Counted from the first letter of the stretch, positions 16,458 through 25,487 are shown. The stretch: DNA of 64,000 bases from an uncultured Halanaerobiales bacterium (GCA_913055675.1 CAJXKY010000003.1:17805-81804), one strand, 5' to 3'. Numbers and translations: made by a program. Notes: a model not told the origin generated them from the sequence alone.

Positions 16458-17636
16458 ATGCTTGAAAAGATGGAATGGTCAAAATTGAAGACAATTGCTT
16501 TAATATTATTGATAATTATTATATCATTATCTTTATATATTTTTTTAAACGATAATTTTAGCCTTTTAAATTTGAATCCATTTAGAAAGTCCAAATTAAA
16601 TGTTTTAGTTGCTGGGTATGATTCTTCAATAAATGGGCCACCTCGAGCTGATACAATAATAGTGGCCAGCATAAACCTAAACACAAATAAGATTGGATTA
16701 TTATTTATTCCACGGGATACAAGAGTAAAAGTAAATGGACATGGTTATAATAAAATAAATTCTGCTCACGCTTATGGAGGAATAGAACTTTTAAATGAAA
16801 CTGTTGAGGACTTTTTAAATATTAAGTTAGATTATTATCTAGAAACAGATTTTAAAGGTTTTGAAGAAATCATTGATCAAATGGGTGGAATAAATATTCA
16901 TATTAATAAACGACTTAGGTATGTTGATAAGGCAGGAGGAGTAAATATTAATTTACCTCCTGGAGATGTACATTTAGATGGCGAAAAAGCTTTACAGTAT
17001 GTAAGGTATAGAGGAGATAAATTAGGTGATATTGGTAGAGTATCACGACAACAAAAATTTATAGAAGCTTTAATGAAAAAAGCAACTTCACCAAATATAA
17101 TATTAAATTTACCTTCTATTTATAATGAAGTTATGGATTCTGTAAATACAAATATTCCAATTAAAGATATAACTCCTTTTGTAAAATTAGCCAAAAACGC
17201 TAATTTAAATAATCTAAAAACTGAAATGGTACCCGGGAGACCGGAGTATATTAAAGGAATAAGTTATTGGATTGCTGATGGAGATGGCTTAGAAATTATG
17301 GTAAATAACTTAATAAGAAGTAAAGAGTATATACAAAATAATCAATATCATATTACAATTTTAAATGGAAACGGCATATCAGGTTTAGCTAGTGAAGTTG
17401 GTGAAGAGTTAGAAAAATATGGTTTTAATATAAAGGATATAAGTAATGCAGACAATTTCAATTATGAAGAGACTTTGATTTATTATAAATCTGGTAATAA
17501 AGATACTGCGGAAGGATTAAAAGAAGTTTTAGGTGGTAAACTAGAGCAACATGAAGATATAAAAGTTGACTTTCAGGTAATATTGGGTGAAAACTTTACT
17601 AATAATGTAATAGCAAAAAAGGAGGAACAAAATTAA
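16458..17636 (+). CDS. LytR-CpsA-Psr (LCP) family cell-wall glycopolymer transferase
   Basis: A 392-residue membrane-anchored protein with a single N-terminal transmembrane helix (about residues 10-31) and an extracytoplasmic LCP domain. The conserved arginines and aspartates that bind the polyprenyl pyrophosphate lie in GPPRADTI, FIPRDTRV and YVRYRGDKLGDIGRVSRQQ. A C-terminal LytR_C domain (about 295-350) follows. LCP enzymes attach glycopolymers to peptidoglycan. The gene starts immediately after yqeK and its stop overlaps the rsfS start by one base. The substrate in a possibly diderm organism is unclear. Confidence 0.9.
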   Translation: MLEKMEWSKLKTIALILLIIIISLSLYIFLNDNFSLLNLNPFRKSKLNVLVAGYDSSINGPPRADTIIVASINLNTNKIGLLFIPRDTRVKVNGHGYNKINSAHAYGGIELLNETVEDFLNIKLDYYLETDFKGFEEIIDQMGGINIHINKRLRYVDKAGGVNINLPPGDVHLDGEKALQYVRYRGDKLGDIGRVSRQQKFIEALMKKATSPNIILNLPSIYNEVMDSVNTNIPIKDITPFVKLAKNANLNNLKTEMVPGRPEYIKGISYWIADGDGLEIMVNNLIRSKEYIQNNQYHITILNGNGISGLASEVGEELEKYGFNIKDISNADNFNYEETLIYYKSGNKDTAEGLKEVLGGKLEQHEDIKVDFQVILGENFTNNVIAKKEEQN

Positions 17637-17998
17637 TGTCAGAAGACAAGTATAAGCAAATAGCTGAACTAGCAGCAGAGGCAGCCGATGATAAAAAGGC
17701 TTTTGATATAGAAATATTAGATGTAAAAGGCCTAACTATAATAGCAGATTATTTTGTTTTATGTTCTGGGAATACAGATAAACAAGTTCAAGCGATCGCT
17801 AGAGCAGTTGAAGAAAAATTGGATGAAGAAGGTATTTATCCAAAACAGATTGCAGGCAAAGATAATGGACGTTGGATTCTTATGGATTATGCAGATATCA
17901 TTATACATGTATTTCATAAGAGAGAGCGTGAGTATTATGACCTTGATAGACTTTGGGCAGATGCTCAAAAGATTTTGAAAAAAGAAGAAACTTCTTGA
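17636..17998 (+). CDS. rsfS: Ribosomal silencing factor
   Basis: A 120-residue RsfS/Iojap protein that binds ribosomal protein uL14 and blocks subunit joining under nutrient limitation. Recognisable segments are ITIADYFVLCSG-like (residues 35-46) and GRWILMDYADIIIHVFHKREREYYDLDRLW. It is translationally coupled to the LCP gene. The leuS leader promoter overlaps its last codons. Confidence 0.95.
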   Translation: MSEDKYKQIAELAAEAADDKKAFDIEILDVKGLTIIADYFVLCSGNTDKQVQAIARAVEEKLDEEGIYPKQIAGKDNGRWILMDYADIIIHVFHKREREYYDLDRLWADAQKILKKEETS

Positions 17999-18023
17999 CT
18001 TTAACAGTATAAATTAATATAAT
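17995..18023 (+). promoter_or_regulatory. Promoter of the leuS T-box leader
   Basis: TTGACT (17995-18000), a 17-base spacer and TATAAT (18018-18023). The -35 element overlaps the rsfS stop codon. Confidence 0.8.
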
Positions 18024-18029
18024 TTTTAC

Positions 18030-18270
18030 TAAGACAAATAATGTTAGGGAACTGTGAAGGAAAATAGTAGATATTATACAATTAAAAAAGAGAGTTGCTG
18101 GTAGCTGTAAAGCAATATTGTAGAATATTGAACTCGTTCTGGAGTCCATACTGTTGAACTTTTTAATTAGACAGTATCGTAATAAAGGCGTTAACTTTTT
18201 AAGTGGATTATTACTATCTATTAGGGTGGTACCACGGGTAAACAACTCGTCCCTTGACCGGGAGGGGTTT
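18030..18270 (+). promoter_or_regulatory. Leucine T-box riboswitch upstream of leuS
   Basis: The invariant T-box AGGGTGGTACCACG lies at 18223-18236, followed by a terminator hairpin with a T-run (18245-18270). Stem I begins near 18090 and has a specifier loop with CTC (Leu) at 18133-18135 in the context GAACTCG. Uncharged leucine tRNA should pair with CTC and the T-box bulge and allow read-through into leuS. The specifier agrees with the downstream gene. Confidence 0.93.
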
Positions 18271-18308
18271 TTTTATTTTTAAATTATTTATTTAAGGAGG
18301 AGTGCGAA

Positions 18309-20807
18309 ATGCAGAATCATTATGATTTTGAAAAGTTTGAAAAAAAATGGCAGAAGGATTGGGATGATAAAACACTTTATAAGGCAAAAAACAAAGATGA
18401 AAAGGATAACTACTATGTTTTAGAGATGTTCCCCTATCCCTCAGGAAAATTACATATGGGACATGTGAGAGTATATTCTATAGGGGATGTTATAGCACGA
18501 TTTAAGAGAATGGAAGGATTTAATGTCCTTCACCCTATGGGATGGGATGCATTTGGCTTACCAGCTGAAAACGCAGCTATAAAACATGGTAACATTCATC
18601 CCAGAGAGTGGACCTGGGAAAATATTGAAAGTATGAAAGAACAAATGAAGGCCATGGGACTAAGTTATGATTGGGATCGTGAAGTTGCGACAGCAGATCC
18701 TGATTACTATAAATGGACTCAATGGTTTTTCATAAAAATGTATGAAAATGATCTTGCATATAAAAAAGAACAGCCTGTCAATTGGTGTCCAAGCTGTGAT
18801 ACAGTTTTAGCTAATGAACAGGTTGTAAATAATCGCTGTGAGCGTTGTGATACATTAGTAGAACAAAAAGAGTTAGAACAGTGGTTTTTAAAGATAACAG
18901 AATATGCAGATGAATTATTAGAAGGTCATGAGGAACTTGATTGGCCGGAAAGAGTAAAAACAATGCAGAAAAATTGGATTGGCAGAAGTGAAGGAATGAG
19001 TATTAATTTTCCAGTTCAAGAAATTGATAAAGAGTTAGAAGTATTTACAACTCGACCTGATACTATCTATGGGGCTACCTATATGGTGTTGTCTCCAGAA
19101 CATCCTTATGTAGATGAATTGATAACTGATAAAGAAAATGAGGATGAAATTAGAGATTTTATAAACAGGGTAAAAAATCAAGAAGATATGGAAAGAACTT
19201 CACCAGAAACTGAAAAAGAAGGAATATATACAGGCAGTTATGCTACTAATCCAATGACCGGTGAAGAGATTCCAATTCTAATTGCTAATTATGTCTTAAT
19301 GGAATATGGTACCGGTGCTATTATGGCTGTACCAGCTCATGACCAACGTGATTTTGATTTTGCAAAAAAATATGATCTTCCTATAAAAGCAGTTATTCAA
19401 CCCCATGATAAAAAAGAAAAACTTGATGGCTCAAATATGAAAGAAGCATATAGTGAAGATGGGTATCTAATAAATTCAGAGAAATATAATGGATTAAATG
19501 TTGAGGAAGCTTTTGATAAATTTGCTAATGTAATGGAAGAAAAAAATATTGGTAAAAGAGAGACTAATTATAGGTTAAGAGACTGGTTAATCTCTAGACA
19601 AAGATATTGGGGTGCTCCAATTCCAATTGTGTATTGTGACCAATGTGGAACTGTTCCTGTAGATGAAGAAGATTTACCTGTATTACTTCCAGATGATGTT
19701 GAATTTTCAGCAACGGGTATTTCTCCATTAGCTAAAGCTGAAGACTTTGTTAATACTAAATGTCCAAAATGTGGTGGAGATGCTAAAAGAGAGATTGATA
19801 CAATGGATACCTTTGTTGATTCTTCATGGTATTTCTTAAGATATATGGATTCCAATAATCAAAAACTTCCATTTTCAAACGAAAGTGCTCAAGATTGGTT
19901 CCCAGTTGATCAATATATAGGAGGAATAGAACATGCAATTTTACACCTCCTTTACGCAAGATTTTTTACAAAGGTAATTAGAGACCTTGATCTATTGGAC
20001 GAGGGAGAACCATTTACTAAATGGTTAGCACAGGGCATGGTTCTTAAAGATGGAGATAAGATGTCAAAATCAAAAGGTAATGTAGTAGATCCAAGCCGAA
20101 TTCTTGATGAATATGGTGCAGATACTGCAAGGTTGTTTATACTTTTTGCTTCTCCCCCTGAAAAAGATTTAGAATGGAGTGAAGCCGGAGTAGAAGGAGC
20201 GAATAGATTCCTAAACCGAGTATGGAGATTTATCGCTGAAAATATTGATGATATAAAAGATGTTGATGTTAGCAAGATTAATCTTGCCCAATCAAATTTA
20301 AATGAAGATGAAAAAGAACTTCATAGAAAGCTTCATGAAACTATACAAAAAGTTACTGAAGATGTTTCGGAAAGATTAAATTTTAATACAGCTATAAGTG
20401 CTATAATGGAATTAGTAAATGAATTATATAGTTATCTTGTAGATAACAAAAAGCAACTTAATGAAGAGCTTCTTGCCTTTGTTACTGAAAAAACGCTATT
20501 AATGTTGGCCCCGTTTGCTCCTCATATGACCGAAGAACTATGGCATAAAATTGGACATAAGAGTAGTATACACAGAGCTGATTGGCCTGAATTTGAGGAA
20601 GAAGCGGCTAAAAAAGATGAAATAACAATAGTAATCCAGATCAATGGTAAGGTAAGAGATAGAGTAGATGTTGATGCTAATATTTCAGAAGATGCATTGA
20701 AAGAGAAAGTATTTAAACAAGATAAAGTTCAAAAATATACGGAAGACAAAGAAGTTGCAAAAACAATAGTAATTCCTAAAAAACTAGTTAATATTGTTGT
20801 GAAATAA
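18309..20807 (+). CDS. leuS: Leucyl-tRNA synthetase
   Basis: An 832-residue class I synthetase. The HIGH motif is H49-M-G-H52 ([13 protein letters not shown]) and the KMSKS loop is at residues 584-588. Between them are a zinc ribbon (CPSC...CERC), the CP1 editing domain with [12 protein letters not shown] and [13 protein letters not shown], and a second Cys4 knuckle (CDQC...CPKC). The C-terminal domain ends with the QINGKVRD tRNA-binding segment. AAGGAGGAG precedes the ATG. Expression is set by the leucine T-box directly upstream; a terminator follows, so it is a single-gene unit. Confidence 0.97.
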   Translation: MQNHYDFEKFEKKWQKDWDDKTLYKAKNKDEKDNYYVLEMFPYPSGKLHMGHVRVYSIGDVIARFKRMEGFNVLHPMGWDAFGLPAENAAIKHGNIHPREWTWENIESMKEQMKAMGLSYDWDREVATADPDYYKWTQWFFIKMYENDLAYKKEQPVNWCPSCDTVLANEQVVNNRCERCDTLVEQKELEQWFLKITEYADELLEGHEELDWPERVKTMQKNWIGRSEGMSINFPVQEIDKELEVFTTRPDTIYGATYMVLSPEHPYVDELITDKENEDEIRDFINRVKNQEDMERTSPETEKEGIYTGSYATNPMTGEEIPILIANYVLMEYGTGAIMAVPAHDQRDFDFAKKYDLPIKAVIQPHDKKEKLDGSNMKEAYSEDGYLINSEKYNGLNVEEAFDKFANVMEEKNIGKRETNYRLRDWLISRQRYWGAPIPIVYCDQCGTVPVDEEDLPVLLPDDVEFSATGISPLAKAEDFVNTKCPKCGGDAKREIDTMDTFVDSSWYFLRYMDSNNQKLPFSNESAQDWFPVDQYIGGIEHAILHLLYARFFTKVIRDLDLLDEGEPFTKWLAQGMVLKDGDKMSKSKGNVVDPSRILDEYGADTARLFILFASPPEKDLEWSEAGVEGANRFLNRVWRFIAENIDDIKDVDVSKINLAQSNLNEDEKELHRKLHETIQKVTEDVSERLNFNTAISAIMELVNELYSYLVDNKKQLNEELLAFVTEKTLLMLAPFAPHMTEELWHKIGHKSSIHRADWPEFEEEAAKKDEITIVIQINGKVRDRVDVDANISEDALKEKVFKQDKVQKYTEDKEVAKTIVIPKKLVNIVVK

Positions 20808-20827
20808 AGAATTAATGAATTTAACTA

Positions 20828-20856
20828 AACCCCTGTTTTAATAGCAGGGGTTTTTT
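20828..20856 (+). terminator. Terminator after leuS
   Basis: AACCCCTG/CAGGGGTT stem, TTTTAATAG loop and a T-run. Confidence 0.92.
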
Positions 20857-20895
20857 GATATAATGAAATAAATAATAAGTGAAGGCTTACTAATA

Positions 20896-21102
20896 GTGAA
20901 AGAATTTGAATGTGTAAAATGTGGGCGTAAAGATTATAAGAAGTCTGAACTTAGAACTACTGGAGGAAAATTATCCAAAATATTTGATGTACAAAACAAG
21001 AAATTTGTGGCAATAAGTTGCAGTAATTGTGGATACACAGAGTTATATAGAATGGATGATAGTGGAATGTTAAGTAACATTTTTGATTTTTTAACCAATT
21101 AA
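20896..21102 (+). CDS. Zinc-ribbon protein (DUF2082 family)
   Basis: A 68-residue protein with two CxxC knuckles (CVKCG at residues 5-9 and CSNCGY near 43-48) that should bind one zinc. The TTGG.LSKIFDVQNKKF stretch between them is characteristic of the small DUF2082 zinc-ribbon proteins. The biochemical role is unknown. It starts at GTG 20896 with only a weak AAGG site; no better start is visible. It is first in a cluster with the VOC-nitroreductase, RseC-like and CsoR-like genes. Confidence 0.75.
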   Translation: MKEFECVKCGRKDYKKSELRTTGGKLSKIFDVQNKKFVAISCSNCGYTELYRMDDSGMLSNIFDFLTN

Positions 21103-21119
21103 ATTGAGGAGTGTTTAAT

Positions 21120-21962
21120 ATGTCAGGGATTGTATTTATGAAAACTAAGAATTTAGAAAAGGTATCTAATTTTTACCAACATAAGATTGGAATGAAATTA
21201 TGGCAAGACCAAGGAAAATGCAAGATATTTGAGAAAGGAAATCTTCAGTTAGGTTTTTGCCATGCCAATACAATTGATAATGAAGGTATAATAACTTTTT
21301 ATTTCAAAGATAAAAAAGAGGTTGATAAGTTTTATGAAAAAATTTCAAATGATATAGAAATAACAAAAGAACCTCAAGAAAATGAGGACTTCGATATTTA
21401 TCAATTTTTTGCTAAAGATCCTGAAGGAAGAACTTTGGAATTTCAATCATTTTTACATAAATTAAATCCACATTTAACAGGTAAGGAGTTATTATTAAAA
21501 AGGAGAAGTTATCGAGATTTCGAGGATGAAGAAATATCAAAAGAAATTTTAAATAAAGTAATAGAGTTATCTAGATTTGCTCCAACCTCAATGAATTCTC
21601 AATCATACTATTTTAAATTTATTACTGAAAAAGAATTAATTTGTGATTTAGCTTCAATCAGAAAGACCGCTTCGGAGCCTATTAAGAAAGCACCAATGGC
21701 AGTTGCTATCTGTTCTGATAATGAACAGTCTAATAGATATAAACAAGATGCAGATATTGCTGCTTACCATTTTATGTTAGCTGCTAGACTATATGACCTT
21801 GGTACATGTTGGATTGCGGATATGAATAGAGAAAGTATTAAAAGAAAATTAGATATTCCACTCGAACATTATATTGCAACAATTACTCCACTTGGTTTTA
21901 TAAAAAATGAAATAGAAGCACCTGAAAGAAAACAAAGAGACAAATATATTAAAGATTTTTAG
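21120..21962 (+). CDS. VOC (glyoxalase-fold) domain fused to nitroreductase-family domain
   Basis: A 280-residue two-domain protein. Residues 1-115 form a VOC/glyoxalase fold (IVFMKTKNLEKVSNFYQHKIGMKL...FAKDPEGRTLEFQ). Residues from about 125 form an FMN-binding nitroreductase domain (LLLKRRSYRDFEDEEI, SRFAPTSMNSQ, HFMLAARLYDLGTCWI). The ATG at 21120 has AGGAG eight bases upstream. Nitroreductase-like proteins reduce quinones, nitro compounds or other electrophiles with NAD(P)H. The VOC half could bind a metal or substrate. The fusion is unusual; the actual reaction is unknown. Confidence 0.8.
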   Translation: MSGIVFMKTKNLEKVSNFYQHKIGMKLWQDQGKCKIFEKGNLQLGFCHANTIDNEGIITFYFKDKKEVDKFYEKISNDIEITKEPQENEDFDIYQFFAKDPEGRTLEFQSFLHKLNPHLTGKELLLKRRSYRDFEDEEISKEILNKVIELSRFAPTSMNSQSYYFKFITEKELICDLASIRKTASEPIKKAPMAVAICSDNEQSNRYKQDADIAAYHFMLAARLYDLGTCWIADMNRESIKRKLDIPLEHYIATITPLGFIKNEIEAPERKQRDKYIKDF

Positions 21963-21972
21963 GAGTGTTATA

Positions 21973-22434
21973 ATGAAAGAAAAAGCATGTGTTGTAGATG
22001 TAAATGGTGATAAAGCTCAAGTCGTTGTAACCAGACATTCAGCCTGTAGTAAATGTAATGAGGACTGCATATTAGGGCTTGATGAATCACATGAACAAGA
22101 TGAAATATATGTAGAAGTGAAAAATGATAAAAATGTTGATGTAGGAGATATGGTTAATATTGAACTTAAAGATAGTTCTTTGGTTCTGGGCTCTTTATTG
22201 ATTTATTTAGTACCTCTTTTGTTTTTTGTGATAGGTTATTTTGTGGGTTCCAATTTATCATTTTTAGTTGGTAGTATTTCGCCAGAACTATCTGGTATAA
22301 TTTTTTCATTCATATTTTTATACGTTTCATATCTTTTTACAAAAAGAGTAGATAAAAAATTATCAGGAAATAAGAAGTTTCAATCCGAAATAACAGGAAT
22401 TGTATCGAAAAATAATAAAGTAGGAGTTGATTAA
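21973..22434 (+). CDS. RseC/MucC-family membrane redox protein
   Basis: A 153-residue protein of the SoxR-reducing RseC family (PF04246). A cytoplasmic N-terminal part carries a cysteine cluster (C25-x2-C28-x3-C32), followed by two hydrophobic segments (about 72-94 and 98-118) and a charged tail. Family members act near Rnf complexes, in SoxR reduction or in sigma-E control, and are common in anaerobes. It lies 10 bases after the VOC-nitroreductase gene and its stop abuts the CsoR-like start. Its partner here is unknown. Confidence 0.8.
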   Translation: MKEKACVVDVNGDKAQVVVTRHSACSKCNEDCILGLDESHEQDEIYVEVKNDKNVDVGDMVNIELKDSSLVLGSLLIYLVPLLFFVIGYFVGSNLSFLVGSISPELSGIIFSFIFLYVSYLFTKRVDKKLSGNKKFQSEITGIVSKNNKVGVD

Positions 22435-22707
22435 ATGAATTCAATTTCTGAAGAAGAAAAAAAGGACCTTTTAGTAAGATTAAATAGAATCGAGGGACAA
22501 ACCCGAGGAGTAAAGAATATGATCGAAAATGATAAATATTGTGTTGATATACTAACACAAATAGTCGCTGTAAGAGGTGCTCTTAAGAAGGTTGCTTTAA
22601 ATGTTTTACAGGAGCATATTAATGGGTGTGTGCAAAGTTCACTCCAAAATGATGACGAAGAAATAATAGATGAATTATTAAATGTAATAAATCGGTTTGT
22701 AGATTAA
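22435..22707 (+). CDS. CsoR/FrmR-family metal- or sulfur-sensing repressor
   Basis: A 90-residue all-helical regulator. RLNRIEGQTRGVKNMI near the N-terminus is the family hallmark, and C36, H61 and C65 occupy the Cys/His/Cys ligand positions of copper-sensing CsoR. This favours metal over formaldehyde sensing, although persulfide sensors share the two Cys. It starts with no gap after the RseC-like gene. No copper exporter or chaperone is adjacent, so it probably controls its own operon or a distant target. Confidence 0.87.
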   Translation: MNSISEEEKKDLLVRLNRIEGQTRGVKNMIENDKYCVDILTQIVAVRGALKKVALNVLQEHINGCVQSSLQNDDEEIIDELLNVINRFVD

Positions 22708-22821
22708 TTTTTATAAGTAGGATTCTTTATAAAAATATTTAATTTGCAGAGACAATTAAATTTATTAAAAAAAAATTAATACGGATTGTTCCTAAATTAT
22801 AAGTGGTTATTAGCTTTTCCA

Positions 22822-22846
22822 AACAGGAGTTCACCTCCTGTTTTTT
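22822..22846 (+). terminator. Terminator after the redox/metal operon
   Basis: AACAGGAG/CTCCTGTT stem with a TTCAC loop and T-run. The surrounding gap 22708-22992 holds this and the next promoter; I see no gene in it. Confidence 0.88.
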
Positions 22847-22929
22847 CTTTATAAAAAAGGGAAAAAGAATGTCATGTTGAATAAAAAATATACGCTAAAA
22901 AAATATGACGAAACTCTTAATTAATTTGA

Positions 22930-22958
22930 TTGAATTACTATTATTAATATGTTATTAT
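22930..22958 (+). promoter_or_regulatory. Promoter of the dnaD-like operon
   Basis: TTGAAT (22930-22935), 17-base spacer and TATTAT (22953-22958). Confidence 0.6.
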
Positions 22959-22992
22959 TACAGATGCTGTCTAAAAGTCAGGAGTGATTATA

Positions 22993-23622
22993 TTGCAGCA
23001 TTCAAAGTATTTTAAGGTGCCTAAAGTCGTTTTTAAAGATGAAAAAATTGATTTAAAAGAGTTTTATTTATTGGTGAAATTATTTTCTGAAGTTGATCAG
23101 TCAAGACTAATAACTAAAGATAAATGGAAAATTAAAAAATCAATTTTTGATAACAATATAAATCTTATGGAGTCGTTAATCGGTAAAAACTGGTTGATTA
23201 AAGAAGAAAATAATTTATATCTATCAATTCCAAATGAACTCCAGACAGAAGTTAATGACCGTGATTACAAAGAAGCCGGTTCAAAAATTGCTGCAAAGTG
23301 GGATCAATATTTTGGTACATTGAATTTAACACCAACATTTCTACAAAAATTGCTTTCTTTTATGGAAGATGGTATTACTGAAGAGGTAATAATTGAAGTA
23401 ATAAAGATTAGTGCGAAAAAAACACAGGGAAATCCCACGAATTATATTATATCTTTATTAAGAGATTATTTAAATAGATCTATATATACTATTCATGATT
23501 TTAAAGAAGAAAAACAAAGGATGGAAGAATATGAAAAAAGACTTCAAGAAATTAATCGAAAAAAAGAAAAAAGAGATGAAGAAGAAACCCTCGAAGACTT
23601 CTATAAAAAAGGATACAGATAA
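22993..23622 (+). CDS. DnaD-domain replication initiation protein
   Basis: A 209-residue protein with an N-terminal winged-helix-like region and a central DnaD (DDBH2) domain: WDQYFGTLNLTPTFLQKLLSF followed by GNPTNYIISLLRDYLNR. A basic coiled tail ends in EDFYKKGYR. DnaD remodels origin DNA and helps recruit the helicase loader. I start at TTG 22993, eight bases after AGGAG; a GTG at 22984 lies within the ribosome site. The next gene encodes a DnaC-like ATPase, so the pair probably forms the helicase-loading module. The last residues resemble those of the third gene in the operon. Confidence 0.8.
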   Translation: MQHSKYFKVPKVVFKDEKIDLKEFYLLVKLFSEVDQSRLITKDKWKIKKSIFDNNINLMESLIGKNWLIKEENNLYLSIPNELQTEVNDRDYKEAGSKIAAKWDQYFGTLNLTPTFLQKLLSFMEDGITEEVIIEVIKISAKKTQGNPTNYIISLLRDYLNRSIYTIHDFKEEKQRMEEYEKRLQEINRKKEKRDEEETLEDFYKKGYR

Positions 23623-24376
23623 ATATATTTCAACTAAAGAAGCAGTTAAAAAAATATATAATATTATTATAGAAAATAGTCATATACCTCCAAAATTTAA
23701 AAATGCAAGTTTTGCAAGTTTTAATTATGATGTCTGTCCAAGGGAAAACATAAAAAAAATTAAAGCTATTAAAACTTATGCAGAAAACATTTTAAGTGCA
23801 ATGGATGTTTCCCAATCTGTATATATTTATAGTAAATTTAATGGTTGTGGTAAAACTCATGTAGCTATTTCAGCATTGAAGACAGCTGCAAAAGAATTTG
23901 CAAAGGAAATTTATAAGAAAAATCCAGATTACTATTCAAGAAGAGGAATTTCCTTAAATGATCATAATTGGAGACCTGTCTTTTTTATGAGTGAAGTTAA
24001 TTATCTCTGGAAAAAGAGACAGTATAATTCAAAAGATGAAAATTTAGAACGAGAACTTGAAACAATTGAAAATGCAGTAATGAATTCTAAACTATTAGTA
24101 ATAGATGATTTTTTAAGAGAAAGAGATACTGATTTTGTGTTTGGAAATTTAACAGCCTGGTTAAACCATAGATACGATTATAATAAGCCCGTCATATTTA
24201 CATCTAACAATGAATTTAAAATGTTAGCAAGAAATGATGAAAGTAATCCTTATTATAAAACCAAACAATTAAAGGCAGCAACATATTTAGCTTCACGAAT
24301 TAGTGAAATGACAAAAGGTTATCAATTTGTTTTTGCAAGTTCACCTGAAAAAGACTACAGGCAAAACAGTTATTAA
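23531..24376 (+). CDS. DnaC/DnaI-like AAA+ ATPase (probable helicase loader)
   Basis: A 281-residue AAA+ protein with a basic N-terminal tail. The P-loop NGCGKTH (near residue 120) and Walker B LLVIDDFLRE are clear, followed by a sensor-like PVIFTSN and LASRISEM. This layout matches DnaC/IstB-type ATPases that load the replicative helicase. The first P-loop position, normally Gly, is Lys here (SKFNGCGKT). The start is uncertain: 23531 has GGAAG upstream but overlaps dnaD by 92 bases, and 23576 is an alternative. Its position after a DnaD-like gene in an otherwise core region argues for a chromosomal replication role. Confidence 0.75.
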   Translation: MKKDFKKLIEKKKKEMKKKPSKTSIKKDTDKYISTKEAVKKIYNIIIENSHIPPKFKNASFASFNYDVCPRENIKKIKAIKTYAENILSAMDVSQSVYIYSKFNGCGKTHVAISALKTAAKEFAKEIYKKNPDYYSRRGISLNDHNWRPVFFMSEVNYLWKKRQYNSKDENLERELETIENAVMNSKLLVIDDFLRERDTDFVFGNLTAWLNHRYDYNKPVIFTSNNEFKMLARNDESNPYYKTKQLKAATYLASRISEMTKGYQFVFASSPEKDYRQNSY

Positions 24377-24394
24377 AGTGGGGGCGATTTAAGA

Positions 24395-24754
24395 TTGTTA
24401 TCGAGAACTGAAACATTATTAAAATTGATTGAGTTAAGAAAGATGATCCAATCAAAAGAAAATAAATCGGAAAATGAAATTATTTATCACAGCGAAATCA
24501 AGCAGCATATTGAACAATTAATTCATGATATTGCTGGACTACCTGAAGAAGCTAGATATGTTATGAATGAAATAATTAATAAAGTTATACATCAAGATAT
24601 CTCCACAAAAACTGCTGTTGTAGCCATTCATGAAATATACAAAGAATTTAATGGTTTAAATAAAGTTAAATCAAAAAAGACTTCTAGTAATCGAAATGAA
24701 AGTAAAGAGCAAAATTACAACATGAAAAAATTATATAAAAATGGTTATAGATAA
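24395..24754 (+). CDS. Uncharacterised small protein of the dnaD-dnaC operon
   Basis: A 119-residue protein I do not recognise. It begins at TTG 24395 after a GGGGGCGA site, 18 bases downstream of the ATPase gene. Residues 1-90 are predicted helical (LLKLIELRKMI, EIKQHIEQLIHDIAGLPEEA, AVVAIHEIYKEF). A polar linker and a final KKLYKNGYR follow. That ending closely matches the end of the DnaD-like protein two genes upstream (DFYKKGYR), suggesting a shared docking peptide. A role in replication initiation is inferred from context only. Confidence 0.6.
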   Translation: MLSRTETLLKLIELRKMIQSKENKSENEIIYHSEIKQHIEQLIHDIAGLPEEARYVMNEIINKVIHQDISTKTAVVAIHEIYKEFNGLNKVKSKKTSSNRNESKEQNYNMKKLYKNGYR

Positions 24755-24787
24755 ATCGCTTAAAAATGTTTGTTTTTTAGATATTAT

Positions 24788-24816
24788 TTGAATTAATTAT
24801 AAATTATTATTATACT
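24788..24816 (+). promoter_or_regulatory. Promoter of udk
   Basis: TTGAAT (24788-24793), 17-base spacer and TATACT (24811-24816), 36 bases before the TTG start. Confidence 0.65.
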
Positions 24817-24852
24817 AATAAATGAGATTATAAATTGAAAGGATGAAATTAG

Positions 24853-25458
24853 TTGTCACAATTATTAATTGGAATAGCTGGAGGTACTGCTTCCGGGAAA
24901 ACAACATTGGCAAAAATATTAAAGGATGCTTTTCAGGATGAAGTGACCATGTTAAGGCATGATTTTTATTATCATGATAAAAGTTATTTTTCTGTTCCTG
25001 AAGACAAAATAAATTTTGACCATCCAGAATCCTTTGAGACTGATCTTTTAATTGATCATTTGGGAAAATTAATTTCTGGTGAAAAAATAGACCGGCCAGT
25101 ATATTCATATAAAACTAATGAAAGATTACAAGATACAGAAGTGGTAGAACCGTCACCGATAATTATAGTGGAGGGAATATTAATTTTCCATTATCCTAAA
25201 CTTAGAGATTTATTTGATTTGAAAATATACATTGATACTGATGCTGATATTCGATTATTGAGAAGAATTAATAGAGATATTAAAAAAAGAGATAGAACTT
25301 TTGATTCGGTTCGTAATCAATATATGGCGACTGTTAAACCGATGCATGAAAGATATGTTGAACCCACAAAGTATTTGGCAGATATAATTATACCTCATGG
25401 AGGGTTAAATGATATTGCCAATGATCTCATTATAAAGAAAATAAAAGCCCATCTTTAG
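24853..25458 (+). CDS. udk: Uridine kinase
   Basis: A 201-residue kinase that phosphorylates uridine and cytidine in pyrimidine salvage. The P-loop GGTASGKTT is at residues 10-18, followed by LRHDFYYHD, INFDHPESFE and RRINRDIKKRDR, all standard for the family. It starts with TTG after AAAGGATG. It has its own promoter and a terminator immediately after, so it is a single-gene unit. Confidence 0.93.
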   Translation: MSQLLIGIAGGTASGKTTLAKILKDAFQDEVTMLRHDFYYHDKSYFSVPEDKINFDHPESFETDLLIDHLGKLISGEKIDRPVYSYKTNERLQDTEVVEPSPIIIVEGILIFHYPKLRDLFDLKIYIDTDADIRLLRRINRDIKKRDRTFDSVRNQYMATVKPMHERYVEPTKYLADIIIPHGGLNDIANDLIIKKIKAHL

Positions 25459-25464
25459 AAAAAT

Positions 25465-25487
25465 AATCCCTTAGGTGGGATTTTTTT
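25465..25487 (+). terminator. Terminator after udk
   Basis: AATCCC/GGGATT stem with a 6-base loop and a seven-T run. Confidence 0.8.

Noticed and set aside
22993..24754. Prophage replication module
   Set aside because: No integrase, phage structural genes, attachment repeats or composition shift; flanked by core genes. A host replication role is simpler.
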